Origin: Sphingobacteriales bacterium
Lineage (GTDB): Bacteria; Bacteroidota; Bacteroidia; Chitinophagales; Chitinophagaceae
NCBI GenBank assembly: GCA_004144175.1
Contig: SEFT01000001.1
Coordinates: 124,001-188,000, forward strand
Direction of reading: 5' to 3'
DNA: 64,000 nt
In this document: piece after piece, positions 1 to 8,606 of the stretch
How positions within the stretch are numbered: the first letter of the stretch is position 1
How the letters are laid out: the number at the start of each line of letters is the position of its first letter
Notes under the pieces: generated by a model
The model's database searches: none
What the model was told of the DNA's origin: nothing
The model's input: only the letters and a program-made list of their open reading frames with translations
Position numbers and translations under genes: made by a program

Positions 1-486
1 GTACGCCATCCAGTTTTCGTGCATAGTTGAATAGCCCCGCTATCTGCACGCCATTCATCTCCTTTCCTGCAATATTACCTAGTCCTGCTATTTGCGTACC
101 ATCCACATTCCTTGCGCCGAGGTTGGCCAGCCCGCCTATCTGCACTCCATCGGCGTCGCCACCTGTATAGTTCGTAAGCCCAGCTATCTGCGCTCCATCG
201 GTTTTTAACCGCGTATAGTTGGTAAGGCCTGCTATCTGTGTTCCATCCACATCATATTGCACATGGTTGTACAGCCCTGCTATTTGTGCGCCATATGCGC
301 TTCCCAACAGCATATTGCTTAGACCAGCAACCTGTACGCCGTCCATCGAATCCAGAACATGATTGTACAACCCGGCTATCTGAGCACCCGTTACCCTACC
401 TCCAGTTACGTTGAACAAGCCTGCTATCTGCGTATACTTAGCCTCATTTTTTACAATATTAAATAGCCCCCCTACCTCTACACCCT
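1..486 (-). repeat. Tandem 48-bp (16-residue) coding repeats
   Basis: The plus-strand word GCTATCTG or a close variant starts at 39, 87, 135, 183, 231, 279, 327, 375, 423 and 471, an exact 48-bp step ten times in a row. In the minus reading frame each unit encodes a DGxQIAGLxN motif. The array runs off the left edge. Units have diverged in DNA but keep length and hydrophobic positions, so they are selected as protein, not as DNA. Confidence 0.9.
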
Positions 487-1279
487 CCACACCCGCTGCA
501 TAGCCGCCAAATATGTTGAAGGATATTTTATTCGTCACCTGTCCGCCCATCTTGCCATGTGTGCCAATGCCGGGCAATACAGATGCCTGGTAGGGCATCT
601 CTACAAAGAACTTATTGATGTTCAGGCTTTGCATTTTTTGCTTTCCTGACAAGAAGAACTTTCCAAGCCAGGTGTCTTCTACGCCCGAATGTGGGCTAAT
701 TACTATGGAATCGAGTGCAAAGGACTTGGGAGCTATGGATAATGTCAGCTCTTGCTCGGCACCCGGCTTTACAGATAGCGAAGTATCGCTGTACCATGCT
801 TTGCTGATACTAAGGGTAGCAGGCTGCATGCGGTCTTTTAGCTTCAGCTTGAAATAGCCCTGGGCATTGGTGAGTGAGGCTACCAGCTGGTTCTTTTCAT
901 ATACGCTGGCATTCTCTATCCGTTCACCGGTGGTTTCATCTACTATATATCCGCTGATATACCAGTAGCCGGGCGAGCGTTGCAGGATAATGTAGTTATC
1001 CTTCTCTTTGTATTCTATACTGCCATCAAACAGTAGATCTAACAGCTGTCTTACCGTTTTGTTATTCGAATTTATAGTTACCAGGCTGTCTTCGCGGATG
1101 ATATTGCTATTGTAGGAGAAATAGAAATTGCCTTCTTTTCCTATGGATTTGAGGACTTCCTTTACAGGTTTTTTATTGGCTTGTATCGCCACTATTTTAT
1201 TCAGCAATTGCTGGGCAACTGCTATATGTGAGAACAAAGCAAAAATGATAACTAACAGAAGCTTGTTAAAGCGAAACAT
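1..1279 (-). CDS. STN + carboxypeptidase-regulatory-like surface protein with 16-residue repeats (partial)
   Basis: Read on the minus strand from ATG at 1279 with no stop before the window edge, so the C-terminus is missing. A signal peptide (MFRFNKLLLVIIFALFSHIA, then VAQ) is followed by an STN-like domain (about residues 25-95, with KKPVKEVLKSIGKEGNFYFS), a carboxypeptidase-regulatory-like beta-sandwich (about 105-180, YISGYIVDETTGERIENASV) and then a long run of 16-residue units with consensus DGxQIAGLxNxxxxxx. It is the third gene after an ECF sigma and a FecR, a place normally taken by a TonB receptor, but no plug or barrel motif appears in the visible part. The repeats resemble the LA_2272-type surface repeats. 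I infer an outer-membrane or surface protein gated by the upstream sigma/anti-sigma pair; its ligand is unknown. Confidence 0.8.
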   Translation of the reverse strand, partial: MFRFNKLLLVIIFALFSHIAVAQQLLNKIVAIQANKKPVKEVLKSIGKEGNFYFSYNSNIIREDSLVTINSNNKTVRQLLDLLFDGSIEYKEKDNYIILQRSPGYWYISGYIVDETTGERIENASVYEKNQLVASLTNAQGYFKLKLKDRMQPATLSISKAWYSDTSLSVKPGAEQELTLSIAPKSFALDSIVISPHSGVEDTWLGKFFLSGKQKMQSLNINKFFVEMPYQASVLPGIGTHGKMGGQVTNKISFNIFGGYAAGVEGVEVGGLFNIVKNEAKYTQIAGLFNVTGGRVTGAQIAGLYNHVLDSMDGVQVAGLSNMLLGSAYGAQIAGLYNHVQYDVDGTQIAGLTNYTRLKTDGAQIAGLTNYTGGDADGVQIGGLANLGARNVDGTQIAGLGNIAGKEMNGVQIAGLFNYARKLDGV

Positions 1280-1294
1280 GGTTAGAGGTTATAA

Positions 1295-2284
1295 CTACTT
1301 TATGAAAATATCCGACCCCTCTCTGCTTATGCTCACGTTATTATACGTCTCTCCTATTATGCTCAATATCATATCCAGAGATTCGTTGCTGAAGGTAGTG
1401 GTGATCGGCAGGTTCTTTACTCTGTCCGACACCTTTATATGTACACCATACGCTTCGCTCAGCACATCGGCCAGTCTCCAGAGCGGCGTGCCGTTGCAAA
1501 CAAACTCTTTTGTGCGGTAGTAGTTATATAATTCGTCATCACTGGTTTGTTTAATAGGCTGGTCTTGGTTTTTCAGTACGGTAGCTTTTTCATGTCGGCT
1601 CAGTTTTACCCCAAAGTCTTTCTTTGCCACTTCTACAACGCCTGTTTCTACTATGACCTCTGTTTTTTCGTCAGAGCCTTTGATGTTAAAAGAAGTCCCC
1701 ACTACCCTCACATTTACATCATCCACCTGCACAATAAAAGGTTTGCTTTTATTCGGCGTTACATTAAAGAATGCCTCACCTTCCAGTGTCACTTTTCTGT
1801 TATCCCCGTCAAATGATTCCGGGTACGTAAGCACAGATGCCTTATTGAGCGTAACAACAGAGCCATCCGGCAGGGTTTGTACCAAAGTGCCGCTCTCCGA
1901 CCGCAATGCAATCATAGCAGGCGTGCCATTGCCAATGAAGTAATAGAGCAGGCCCGCCATACCTGCTAGTAATACAATGGCTGCTGCTACACGCATCCAA
2001 CTCATATTCTTCTGTGGTGGCGGCAATGGTATTGTCTTCGGGGCAGTATGTGGCTGGCGGGTGCGTTGTTTAAAACGTTCCCAGGCTTCGTCCTCATTTA
2101 TGTTACTGGCAGCCTCCAGCTTTTTACTCTGGGCCCATATCAGCTCAAAATGCTCAAAGTATTTTTTGTTTTCAACGCTGTAGTTGATCCATGCCTGCAC
2201 TTCGGTTTGTTCTTCTGCTGTTGCCTCTCCTAACAGGTATTTCACCAGCAGCTCGTCGTTCCCTTGACTATTGTTCTTTTTCAC
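1295..2284 (-). CDS. FecR-family anti-sigma factor
   Basis: Inner-membrane anti-sigma regulator that would hold the neighbouring ECF sigma and receive a signal through an STN-domain surface protein. The product is 329 residues: a cytoplasmic N-terminal domain (EAWERFKQRT near 66-75), one transmembrane helix at about 97-117, and a periplasmic FecR domain (LPDGSVVTLNKAS; GEAFFNVTPNKSKPF; VVGTSFNIK) ending in an STN-like fold (GTPLWRLADVLSEAYG). No ATG lies at the right place. I chose GTG at 2284, 13 bp after the sigma stop codon; an in-frame ATG at 2389 would lie inside the sigma gene. The next gene starts 15 bp downstream, so the three form an operon. Confidence 0.88.
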   Translation of the reverse strand: MKKNNSQGNDELLVKYLLGEATAEEQTEVQAWINYSVENKKYFEHFELIWAQSKKLEAASNINEDEAWERFKQRTRQPHTAPKTIPLPPPQKNMSWMRVAAAIVLLAGMAGLLYYFIGNGTPAMIALRSESGTLVQTLPDGSVVTLNKASVLTYPESFDGDNRKVTLEGEAFFNVTPNKSKPFIVQVDDVNVRVVGTSFNIKGSDEKTEVIVETGVVEVAKKDFGVKLSRHEKATVLKNQDQPIKQTSDDELYNYYRTKEFVCNGTPLWRLADVLSEAYGVHIKVSDRVKNLPITTTFSNESLDMILSIIGETYNNVSISREGSDIFIK

Positions 2285-2297
2285 GTTGTGGTGTCTT

Positions 2298-2864
2298 TTA
2301 GAGATTAAGCAATAAGAATATAAGGGCAGGTAGAAAGTCAGCAAGCTTTTCACGGAGTATACGCAATGCCTTTCCCATTTGGTTCTCAACTGTCTTCACC
2401 GATAGCCCGAGCCTATTTGCTATCTCGCGATACTTTAGCTCCTCAAAGCGGCTCATCTGGAATATGGTGCGGCACTGCTCCGGCAGATCGCGTAGTGCCT
2501 CGTCGATTTTCTCCTGCAACTGGCGCAGACTGGCCGAATCAGATGCTTGCTGCAACTCGCTGGTATGGTAAGTGGCATGCGACTGATATGCCGATTTTAC
2601 TTTCGTATGCTTTATATAGTTCAGGCATTCGTAGTATACAGACCTATATAGGTAAGCCGAAAGCGACTGTTGCACCGTCACTTGTTCCTTTTTCTCCCAA
2701 AGCTTGTAGAATACGTTTTGCACCATCTCCTCGGCAGTAGCTTCGTCTTTCAGTATGGTGCAGGCATAGGCATGTAATGCCTTGAAGTGACTCTTAAAGG
2801 TCTGTTCAAATACAATTGTACTGTCGGCGCTTAACGTATAAGTGCCGCCCGGTTCATTTGCCAT
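2298..2864 (-). CDS. ECF RNA polymerase sigma factor
   Basis: Sigma-70 family extracytoplasmic-function factor of the Bacteroidota FecI-like type. Region 2 (FEQTFKSHFKALHAYACTIL, then DEATAEEMVQNVFYKLWEKK) is followed by region 4 (LRDLPEQCRTIFQMSRFEEL and the recognition helix YREIANRLGLSVKTVENQMG). It probably transcribes itself, the following fecR and the repeat protein. The start is uncertain: ATG at 2864 gives 188 residues with a normal N-terminus, while an in-frame ATG at 2933 would add 23 residues with no family similarity that I recognise. The C-terminus ends in a short hydrophobic stretch (FLPALIFLLLNL), common in this group. Confidence 0.88.
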   Translation of the reverse strand: MANEPGGTYTLSADSTIVFEQTFKSHFKALHAYACTILKDEATAEEMVQNVFYKLWEKKEQVTVQQSLSAYLYRSVYYECLNYIKHTKVKSAYQSHATYHTSELQQASDSASLRQLQEKIDEALRDLPEQCRTIFQMSRFEELKYREIANRLGLSVKTVENQMGKALRILREKLADFLPALIFLLLNL

Positions 2865-2991
2865 CTTAATGGTTGGATATCCGGGGCCAAAGATAAGTGC
2901 TTCTGTCAACGATTGCCATTTATTAACTGACAACTCAAAACAGAGATACCCCTATTCCTCTTTAGAAAAAAATTTTATTCGGATGTCCCGA

Positions 2992-3633
2992 TTATTCCTG
3001 TACGGTAATAATTCCCTTCAGCAATGCCTGGATGGCAAGCCCTATCCGGCTGTTCACTTTTAGTTTTTGATACATGACGTCTCTGTATCCTTCTACAGTG
3101 TGTATACTTACGTTCATGTATTCGGCTATCTGTTGATAGGTAAGATCGGTGCAGCAGAGGCGGAGAAATTCCGACTCACCGTCGGTGATCATTAGTTTGC
3201 TACGCGCGTCGGTATCCCTGCTCCTGCAAACGGTATGTGTATTATCGAAATAGCCGGTATAATGGATGCTAAGCAACGCTTTTTTTAACTCCTGCGGGTC
3301 TGCATCCTTCGTCATGTAGCCGTTAGCGCCTGCCTTAAATACCTTAAGTATGGTAAATTCATTCTTGTAGATAGAGATAACAAGTACCTTGATATCAGGC
3401 CAGTTCTTGCGGATGTATTTCAAGGTATCATAACCATCCATTTTGGGCATCCCAAGGTCGAGGATGCAGATGTCGGGGAGTATAGTAGACTCTCTGAGCC
3501 TCAAAATCATTTCGCCTCCGTCCGCCGCATCAAACAGCACCTCAAAAGAATCCATCGATCCTATCATCTCTGCCAACGCCTTCCTGAATAAGGTATGATC
3601 GTCAGCCAGCGCTATTTTAATGGAAGTTTTCAT
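2992..3633 (-). CDS. NarL/LuxR-family response regulator
   Basis: Two-component response regulator of 213 residues. The receiver domain (1-120) shows the acidic pair D11-D12, phospho-acceptor D59 in ILDLGMP, S87 and the conserved K109 in YMTKD. The C-terminal LuxR helix-turn-helix (about 150-205) contains LTYQQIAEYMNVSIHTVEGY followed by RDVMYQKLKVNSR. No histidine kinase is adjacent, so it is an orphan here. It lies 58 bp downstream of the sigma start region on the same strand with its own upstream gap. Target genes cannot be told from the sequence; the adjacent surface-signalling genes are candidates only by position. Confidence 0.92.
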   Translation of the reverse strand: MKTSIKIALADDHTLFRKALAEMIGSMDSFEVLFDAADGGEMILRLRESTILPDICILDLGMPKMDGYDTLKYIRKNWPDIKVLVISIYKNEFTILKVFKAGANGYMTKDADPQELKKALLSIHYTGYFDNTHTVCRSRDTDARSKLMITDGESEFLRLCCTDLTYQQIAEYMNVSIHTVEGYRDVMYQKLKVNSRIGLAIQALLKGIITVQE

Positions 3634-3733
3634 TGCCGCATCACTCCTGGAATCTCATAAATATAAAGTTCGCTTGATTTTTTCATATGCAAACTTATTT
3701 GTGTAAGGACGGGCAGGAACGTCGCAAAAAAAC

Positions 3734-3758
3734 TAAAACAAATTTAAAACTTGTTTTA
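3734..3758. promoter_or_regulatory. Inverted repeat downstream of the XRE gene, upstream of the response regulator (possible operator)
   Basis: TAAAACAA (3734-3741) and TTGTTTTA (3751-3758) form a perfect 8-bp inverted repeat with a 9-bp A/T-rich spacer. It lies just after the XRE gene stop (3780) and about 100 bp before the response-regulator start. A closely related box in inverted orientation occurs at 4127-4149, upstream of the XRE gene. I infer binding sites for the XRE protein, but AT-rich sequence can produce such matches by chance. Confidence 0.35.
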
Positions 3759-3779
3759 ATAGAATAGATTTATTTTAGG

Positions 3780-4109
3780 CTACTTTGTATCGAGGCCCGA
3801 CTCCCTCAACAACTGTAAATAAAGCTGTTCTTTTTCTTCGAGACATTTGTAGTATTTGTCTTTGAAGCCGCCGTCATCCTGCATATTGGTTAGCATGTGG
3901 CCACGACCGGAGAACAGCCAATTCAAATTTATATCATGGAATTTATCAGCAATATCCTCAATGATCTGGCAGCTGGGGCTTGCATTTTCGGTATTAAAAA
4001 GACGATATAGTTTTTGAGGAGAGTTGTAACCCAAAATAACAGAGAGATCAATTATACCAAGATTCTTGTAGTCGAGATACATCTTCAGCCGCAATACGAG
4101 GTCCCTCAT
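3780..4109 (-). CDS. Small XRE/phage-repressor-like DNA-binding protein
   Basis: A 109-residue protein with an N-terminal XRE/CI-like helix-turn-helix (about 1-70: VLRLKMYLDYKNLGIIDLS, then YNSPQKLYRLFN and CQIIEDIADKFHDINLNWLF, then SGRGHML) and a short C-terminal coiled coil (KYYKCLEEKEQLYLQLLRES). The NxxWLxxGxGxM motif is typical of Bacteroidota XRE regulators. The AT content around it is higher than in its neighbours. Similar A/T boxes on both sides (3734-3758 and 4127-4149) suggest autoregulation. No phage genes are nearby, so I regard it as a stand-alone regulator; its regulon is unknown. Confidence 0.85.
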   Translation of the reverse strand: MRDLVLRLKMYLDYKNLGIIDLSVILGYNSPQKLYRLFNTENASPSCQIIEDIADKFHDINLNWLFSGRGHMLTNMQDDGGFKDKYYKCLEEKEQLYLQLLRESGLDTK

Positions 4110-4126
4110 CGTAATGGATAGTTATC

Positions 4127-4149
4127 TAAGTTTTTTAAATTTTGTTTTA
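4127..4149. promoter_or_regulatory. A/T box upstream of the XRE gene (possible operator)
   Basis: This segment, reading TAAGTTTTTTAAATTTTGTT and then TTA, closely matches the reverse complement of the 3734-3758 element apart from short insertions. It lies 18-40 bp upstream of the XRE start, where an autoregulatory operator would be expected. Confidence 0.33.
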
Positions 4150-4367
4150 ATTACAACTTTCCCCCGTTTAAAAAATGGCAGTTAGATTACTCATAACTAC
4201 CTTTTCGGCTCATAAAAATAGTTTTGCCGTTATTATCAGCCAAGAATTTTTACTGCATAGGGGTAAAAAGCACATATTACGTTATGTATAAAAGCAGCAT
4301 GGGAAAAATCAGGTCAACATCAGTCCGCTTGCCTTTGCAGTTTTTTCAAATAGCAGTTTTAATACAC

Positions 4368-4375
4368 TAATTTTG
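4368..4375 (+). promoter_or_regulatory. Bacteroidota -7 box before the second ECF sigma
   Basis: TAATTTTG matches the Bacteroidota -7 consensus TAnnTTTG exactly and lies 20 bp before the sigma start codon at 4395. No well-spaced -33 TTG was found, so the assignment rests on the -7 box and position alone. Confidence 0.4.
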
Positions 4376-4394
4376 CATTCAAAGTCAATATAAT

Positions 4395-4991
4395 ATGGGG
4401 CAGCCCGCCGCTACAGAGGCAGCTTTTAAGGACCTTTTCAACCGGGAGTATAATAACCTGTGCAGGTATGCGCTTACGTATATGCAAGATGAAAATCTTG
4501 CGGAAGACATCGTACAGGACACTTTTATTAAAATATGGGAGCAAAAAAAAGAACTGATCGCCTCGAATGAGATCAAGTTCTATTTGATAACAGCTGTACG
4601 GAATAACTGCATCTCGGCACTGCGCAAACAAAAAACGCAGCAGGTGCATTTTACTGATACGACGCCGGAACCTGATCCCGAGCCATTCATTACCACTACT
4701 CAGCACTATGAGATGGCAAATGAACAGGCCAGGAAGATACGGGAAGCGCTAAACCAGCTGCCGCCGAAGTGCAAAGAAGTTTTCCTGCTGATAAAAATGC
4801 AGGGAATGAGCTACAAACAAGCAGCTGAAACATTAGGTATTTCCGTAAAAACCATTGAAAATCAAATGGGTAAGGCTATAAAGATAGTGAGGGAATTGGC
4901 CCTTAGCCAGCCAGTATTGCTGTTTCTTGTACTGGCGGTTAAAAATTGTGTAGAAGGAATAGGGGTTTTGCAATCAATAAACGTTTTTTAA
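4395..4991 (+). CDS. ECF RNA polymerase sigma factor
   Basis: A 198-residue ECF sigma. Region 2 has FKDLFNREYNNLCRYALTYM and NLAEDIVQDTFIKIWEQKK; region 4 has LNQLPPKCKEVFLLIKMQGM and the helix YKQAAETLGISVKTIENQMG. The ATG at 4395 leaves a short N-terminus ahead of region 2. It is followed 18 bp later by its FecR and then by a TonB receptor with an STN domain, the classic cell-surface-signalling order, so it is likely to drive expression through at least 8606 and perhaps to the terminator at 12958. It is clearly related to the sigma at 2298-2864, sharing the SVKT(V/I)ENQMGKA signature. Confidence 0.92.
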   Translation: MGQPAATEAAFKDLFNREYNNLCRYALTYMQDENLAEDIVQDTFIKIWEQKKELIASNEIKFYLITAVRNNCISALRKQKTQQVHFTDTTPEPDPEPFITTTQHYEMANEQARKIREALNQLPPKCKEVFLLIKMQGMSYKQAAETLGISVKTIENQMGKAIKIVRELALSQPVLLFLVLAVKNCVEGIGVLQSINVF

Positions 4992-5009
4992 AAAGGGGAT
5001 AGTATAACA

Positions 5010-6005
5010 ATGAGTGAACAGATATATATAACCATTGCCAAAACGCTGAGCGGCGAGGCCACAGATGCAGAGAAAAAAGAGCTGCAGGCCTGGCTGGCTG
5101 CCGATGAGGCGAATGCTGCAGAGTACGAGGAGCTGACCGGGGTTTGGAGGCAAACGGATGAAGTACTGCAGCAGCCGGCGTTTAATACAAGCGCAGCATG
5201 GGAGCGGGTAGCAGCAAGAACAGTAGATATTCCGGCACAGCAAGAGCATTTAAAGAAGGAGCCAAGGCAAACGAAAACTATAGCATTTCCATCCTGGGCT
5301 AAATTGAGCCTGGCGGCGGCGGCAGCTGTGCTCATCGGGCTTTTCGTTTTCAAACAGGTTTCAGGCCCTGATATGATCGTTGCGATGGCTGAAAATGGAA
5401 ACAAAGAGGTTGTCCTTCCGGATAATTCTCATATAACGCTGAGAGAAGGCAGCAAGCTCAGATACCCCGAGGTATTTGCAGCCAATGAGCGCCATGTAGA
5501 GCTGGAGGGGCAGGCATTCTTTGATGTGACGCGTAATGAAAAGCAACCTTTCGTTATAGATGCGCAATCGGCCACCGTGCAGGTACTAGGTACATCGTTC
5601 GATGTAAAGGCAGATGAACAGATGGCCAGCGTGGTAGTAGCTACCGGTAAGGTTAAAATGTCGATGAGTAAAGATGCCAGCCAGGCACTAATACTTACGC
5701 CGGGCGAGAAGGGTTCTTTGAAAAACGGAGAACTGAAAGAAGAGCTGGTAAGTGCAGGCAATTATTTTTTCTGGCGGACCGGCACCATAAAGTTTGACGG
5801 AACACCGTTATTGGTTGCACTAAAACAATTGAGCGATTTGTATAACGTTGAAATAAGATCGAATATTCCTGATGTTACAGGTTTGGATGCGAATGGTACC
5901 TACCAAAGCTCTGATTCTGTTGAGAAGATACTTAGTGAGATATGTGCATACTCAGGTTTGCGCTTGATGCAGGAAGGAGATAGTTTCACCATCAATCTGA
6001 AATAG
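5010..6005 (+). CDS. FecR-family anti-sigma factor
   Basis: A 331-residue anti-sigma protein with an N-terminal cytoplasmic domain (SGEATDAEKKELQAWLAA; SAAWERVAAR), one transmembrane helix at about 98-115 (LSLAAAAAVLIGLFVF), and a periplasmic FecR domain (LPDNSHITLREGSKLRYP; GQAFFDVTRNEKQPF; VLGTSFDVKA) with a C-terminal STN-like fold (GTPLLVALKQLSDLYNVEI). It should partner the sigma ending at 4991 and the N-terminal STN domain of the receptor starting at 6018. The spacing (18 bp upstream, 12 bp downstream) supports one transcript. Confidence 0.92.
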   Translation: MSEQIYITIAKTLSGEATDAEKKELQAWLAADEANAAEYEELTGVWRQTDEVLQQPAFNTSAAWERVAARTVDIPAQQEHLKKEPRQTKTIAFPSWAKLSLAAAAAVLIGLFVFKQVSGPDMIVAMAENGNKEVVLPDNSHITLREGSKLRYPEVFAANERHVELEGQAFFDVTRNEKQPFVIDAQSATVQVLGTSFDVKADEQMASVVVATGKVKMSMSKDASQALILTPGEKGSLKNGELKEELVSAGNYFFWRTGTIKFDGTPLLVALKQLSDLYNVEIRSNIPDVTGLDANGTYQSSDSVEKILSEICAYSGLRLMQEGDSFTINLK

Positions 6006-6017
6006 TAAATTTCAGAG

Positions 6018-8606
6018 ATGAAGAAGTGGGTAGTACTTGTACTGGTTTTCCTGGGCCACCTTTGTGTGCATGCCCAGGAAAAGTCGTTATTGGCACTGCC
6101 ATATCAGCCGTCATTCCAAAACGGGACGATCGGCGCTTTCCTGGATGACATTCAGCAACGTGCTGGTGTAAACCTGTCTTTTAGCTCTAATGTTGTAAAT
6201 GCTGACCGACAGGTACAACTTCAAAACAGGCCATACACAGTACAGGAAGTCCTTAACACAATTCTGGATAAACAGAAGGTAGGCATCGTAGCACAAAAAG
6301 AGCGGATATTGCTGATACCAGCTGCAGAAGCCCGAAAGCTTATCCGGAATTCTACCTTTACTGTGAATGGCTATGTAAAGGAAGAGAGTAGTAAAGAAGT
6401 GCTACTGGGTGCGGTGGTTTTTGTGCCGGGTATACAGGCAGGTACGGCTACCAACAACTACGGATTTTATAGCCTTACCCTACCCGAAGGGAAATATACC
6501 ATGGTCTGTTCCTATATAGGATATAAGACGGACACATTCCAACTGACACTGGACGGTGATAAGCGAATGGACTTGCAATTAAAGTCGCAAAGCAGCCTGT
6601 CTGAAGTTAAGATAACTACTGAGAAAGGAATGTTGCCTGGGCATACACAACTTACTTTCGACGACATTGATAAAAAGCCAATGCTGCTGGGCGAGTCGGA
6701 TGTGATGAGAGCATTGCAAAACGAGGCAGGTGTACAGTCGGGCATGGAGGGTAGCAACGCGGTATATGTACGCGGTGGTGAACCGGGACAGAACATGCAC
6801 CTGCTGGATGGTGTGCCGCTTTATTATACCAATCACTTTGGGCTTACCTCTATTTTCAACGCTGACGCCATCAAGTCGGTTGACTTTCACAAGGGGGCTT
6901 TCCCTGCACGCTACAGCGGCAGGTCTGCATCTATCATTGAGGTGAATACGAAAGATGGCGATATGCAGCGCTGGGGCGGGCAATTCAATATGGGTTTACT
7001 AAAAGCGAGCTTGAATATCGAAGGCCCGCTGATAAAAGATAGGGCCTCAATAATGGTGTCGGGACGCCGCACCTGGATAGACGGACTTTGGAGGGCATTT
7101 ACAGACGATCTGAAGATCGACTTTCACGACCTGAACATCAAGACCAACTATATCGTAAATAAGAACAATCGCGTTTATCTTAGTTTTTATACGGGGCGCG
7201 ATCAGTTGGGGATGGATGCGACCGGGCAGACTACCAACAACAGAAGCGGCAATACGATCTTTTCGGCAAAGTGGAATACTATCGTTTCTCCCAAATTTTT
7301 CCTGAATACACTCGTCACATACAGTAAGTTCAGGTACACAGGCAAGGGTACTCAGGATATTATATTTGAGGATTCTGTGATGACCAACTATTCCTTTAAA
7401 ATGCGTTCTTCAATAGACGAAGCAGCTCTACGCCTGCAAGCGCATTGGTATCTCAACCGGTATCACCACATAGAAGTGGGTGGTCACTATTCCAAGACAG
7501 ACTTCATACCCAGCGTATCAGAGTCGGCATCGGCTTATACGGGTGGCGCAACAACGCTGGTTGAGCCATTCAAATCAAACGAGCTGGATTTTTACCTGGA
7601 GGATAATATTAAGTTGAGCGACAAGTGGACCATACGTCCGGGAGTGCATTGGTCTAACTGGTATAATACAGACCTGAACTATGCCAGTATGCAGCCGCGC
7701 ATATATGCATCGTTCTCCCCTTCAAGACAACACACGATACATGGCTCCTTCACACAGATGACCCAATTTTTGCATTGCATCAATGGCTCATTGCTTACTA
7801 GCGTGCTTAGCAGCACTAATGTAATAAACTGGAATACCGAGGCATGGTTCCCAAGCACAGAAACGATACTGCCGGAGGAATCGCTGTTGGGTACACTAGG
7901 GTATATGGCAAAACCGCTGAGCCATCTCGAATATGGAATAGACTTTTACTACAAGGACATACTCAATGTGCCTATGTACGACTCACGTAAGTTTATCTAT
8001 GACAATACTATATCCTGGAAAGAGAAGATCATCCAGGGTAAGGGATGGAGCTATGGTATGGAAGTTTTCGTAAAGGAGCACATAGGCCCCATACGCGCTT
8101 CGGTTGCCTACACGCTGTCGTGGAACTGGCGCCAGTATGCTCAACTGAATGAAGGTAAAGCATTCCCTTTCAGGTACGACCGCAGGCACAATGTAAAAGT
8201 GGCAGTACTGTATCAGCCGAATAAGCAATTTGATGCAAGCGCCAACTGGACATTTATGACCGGAGAGGCCATCACACTACCGGATCATTTGTTCCCCGAC
8301 TTTGATAACAACTTGGGTATTGACCAGAACGGCACCAACTATTACCCATCACTATACAACTATACCTATAGCTCTGTAAATAATTACCGGTTACCCTCGG
8401 TACACAGGCTGGACCTTGGTTTTAACTTCCATAAGCAAAAAGGAAAGAGAGTGGAGCGCACATGGTCGATAGGTATGTTCAATGCGTACGGCCGTACCAA
8501 TATCATGTATGTACAGATACAGAACGATTTTCAGAATGGAATAAAGCTTACAGGAAACGGTTTCCTAAAATTTATTCCATTTGTCAGCTACAAACTCAAA
8601 TTCTAA
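6018..8606 (+). CDS. TonB-dependent receptor with STN signalling domain
   Basis: An outer-membrane transducer of 862 residues. Signal peptide 1-19 (ending in CVHAQ), STN domain at about 35-100 (FLDDIQQRAGVNLSFSSNVV), carboxypeptidase-regulatory-like domain at about 118-200 (FTVNGYVKEESSKEVLLGAV), plug (about 210-330: DVMRALQNEAGVQSG; YVRGGEPGQNMHLLDGVPLY) and a beta-barrel ending in FIPFVSYKLKF with a terminal Phe. The STN domain is the part that contacts FecR, so this is the sensor for the upstream sigma. The substrate cannot be deduced. The gene overlaps the start of the DUF4249 lipoprotein by one base (TAATG). Confidence 0.93.
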   Translation: MKKWVVLVLVFLGHLCVHAQEKSLLALPYQPSFQNGTIGAFLDDIQQRAGVNLSFSSNVVNADRQVQLQNRPYTVQEVLNTILDKQKVGIVAQKERILLIPAAEARKLIRNSTFTVNGYVKEESSKEVLLGAVVFVPGIQAGTATNNYGFYSLTLPEGKYTMVCSYIGYKTDTFQLTLDGDKRMDLQLKSQSSLSEVKITTEKGMLPGHTQLTFDDIDKKPMLLGESDVMRALQNEAGVQSGMEGSNAVYVRGGEPGQNMHLLDGVPLYYTNHFGLTSIFNADAIKSVDFHKGAFPARYSGRSASIIEVNTKDGDMQRWGGQFNMGLLKASLNIEGPLIKDRASIMVSGRRTWIDGLWRAFTDDLKIDFHDLNIKTNYIVNKNNRVYLSFYTGRDQLGMDATGQTTNNRSGNTIFSAKWNTIVSPKFFLNTLVTYSKFRYTGKGTQDIIFEDSVMTNYSFKMRSSIDEAALRLQAHWYLNRYHHIEVGGHYSKTDFIPSVSESASAYTGGATTLVEPFKSNELDFYLEDNIKLSDKWTIRPGVHWSNWYNTDLNYASMQPRIYASFSPSRQHTIHGSFTQMTQFLHCINGSLLTSVLSSTNVINWNTEAWFPSTETILPEESLLGTLGYMAKPLSHLEYGIDFYYKDILNVPMYDSRKFIYDNTISWKEKIIQGKGWSYGMEVFVKEHIGPIRASVAYTLSWNWRQYAQLNEGKAFPFRYDRRHNVKVAVLYQPNKQFDASANWTFMTGEAITLPDHLFPDFDNNLGIDQNGTNYYPSLYNYTYSSVNNYRLPSVHRLDLGFNFHKQKGKRVERTWSIGMFNAYGRTNIMYVQIQNDFQNGIKLTGNGFLKFIPFVSYKLKF

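Noticed and set aside
1-486. Evenly spaced repeats as a CRISPR array
   Set aside because: The 48-bp units are diverged, have no constant repeat/variable spacer split, and are in frame within a long coding sequence with a signal peptide and STN domain.
4359-4706. Minus-strand frame opposite the second ECF sigma
   Set aside because: It is the shadow of a clear sigma factor on the plus strand and has no recognisable domain.
8462-8605. Longer DUF4249 protein starting at 8462
   Set aside because: The extension lies inside the TonB receptor in another frame and would bury the lipoprotein signal sequence.
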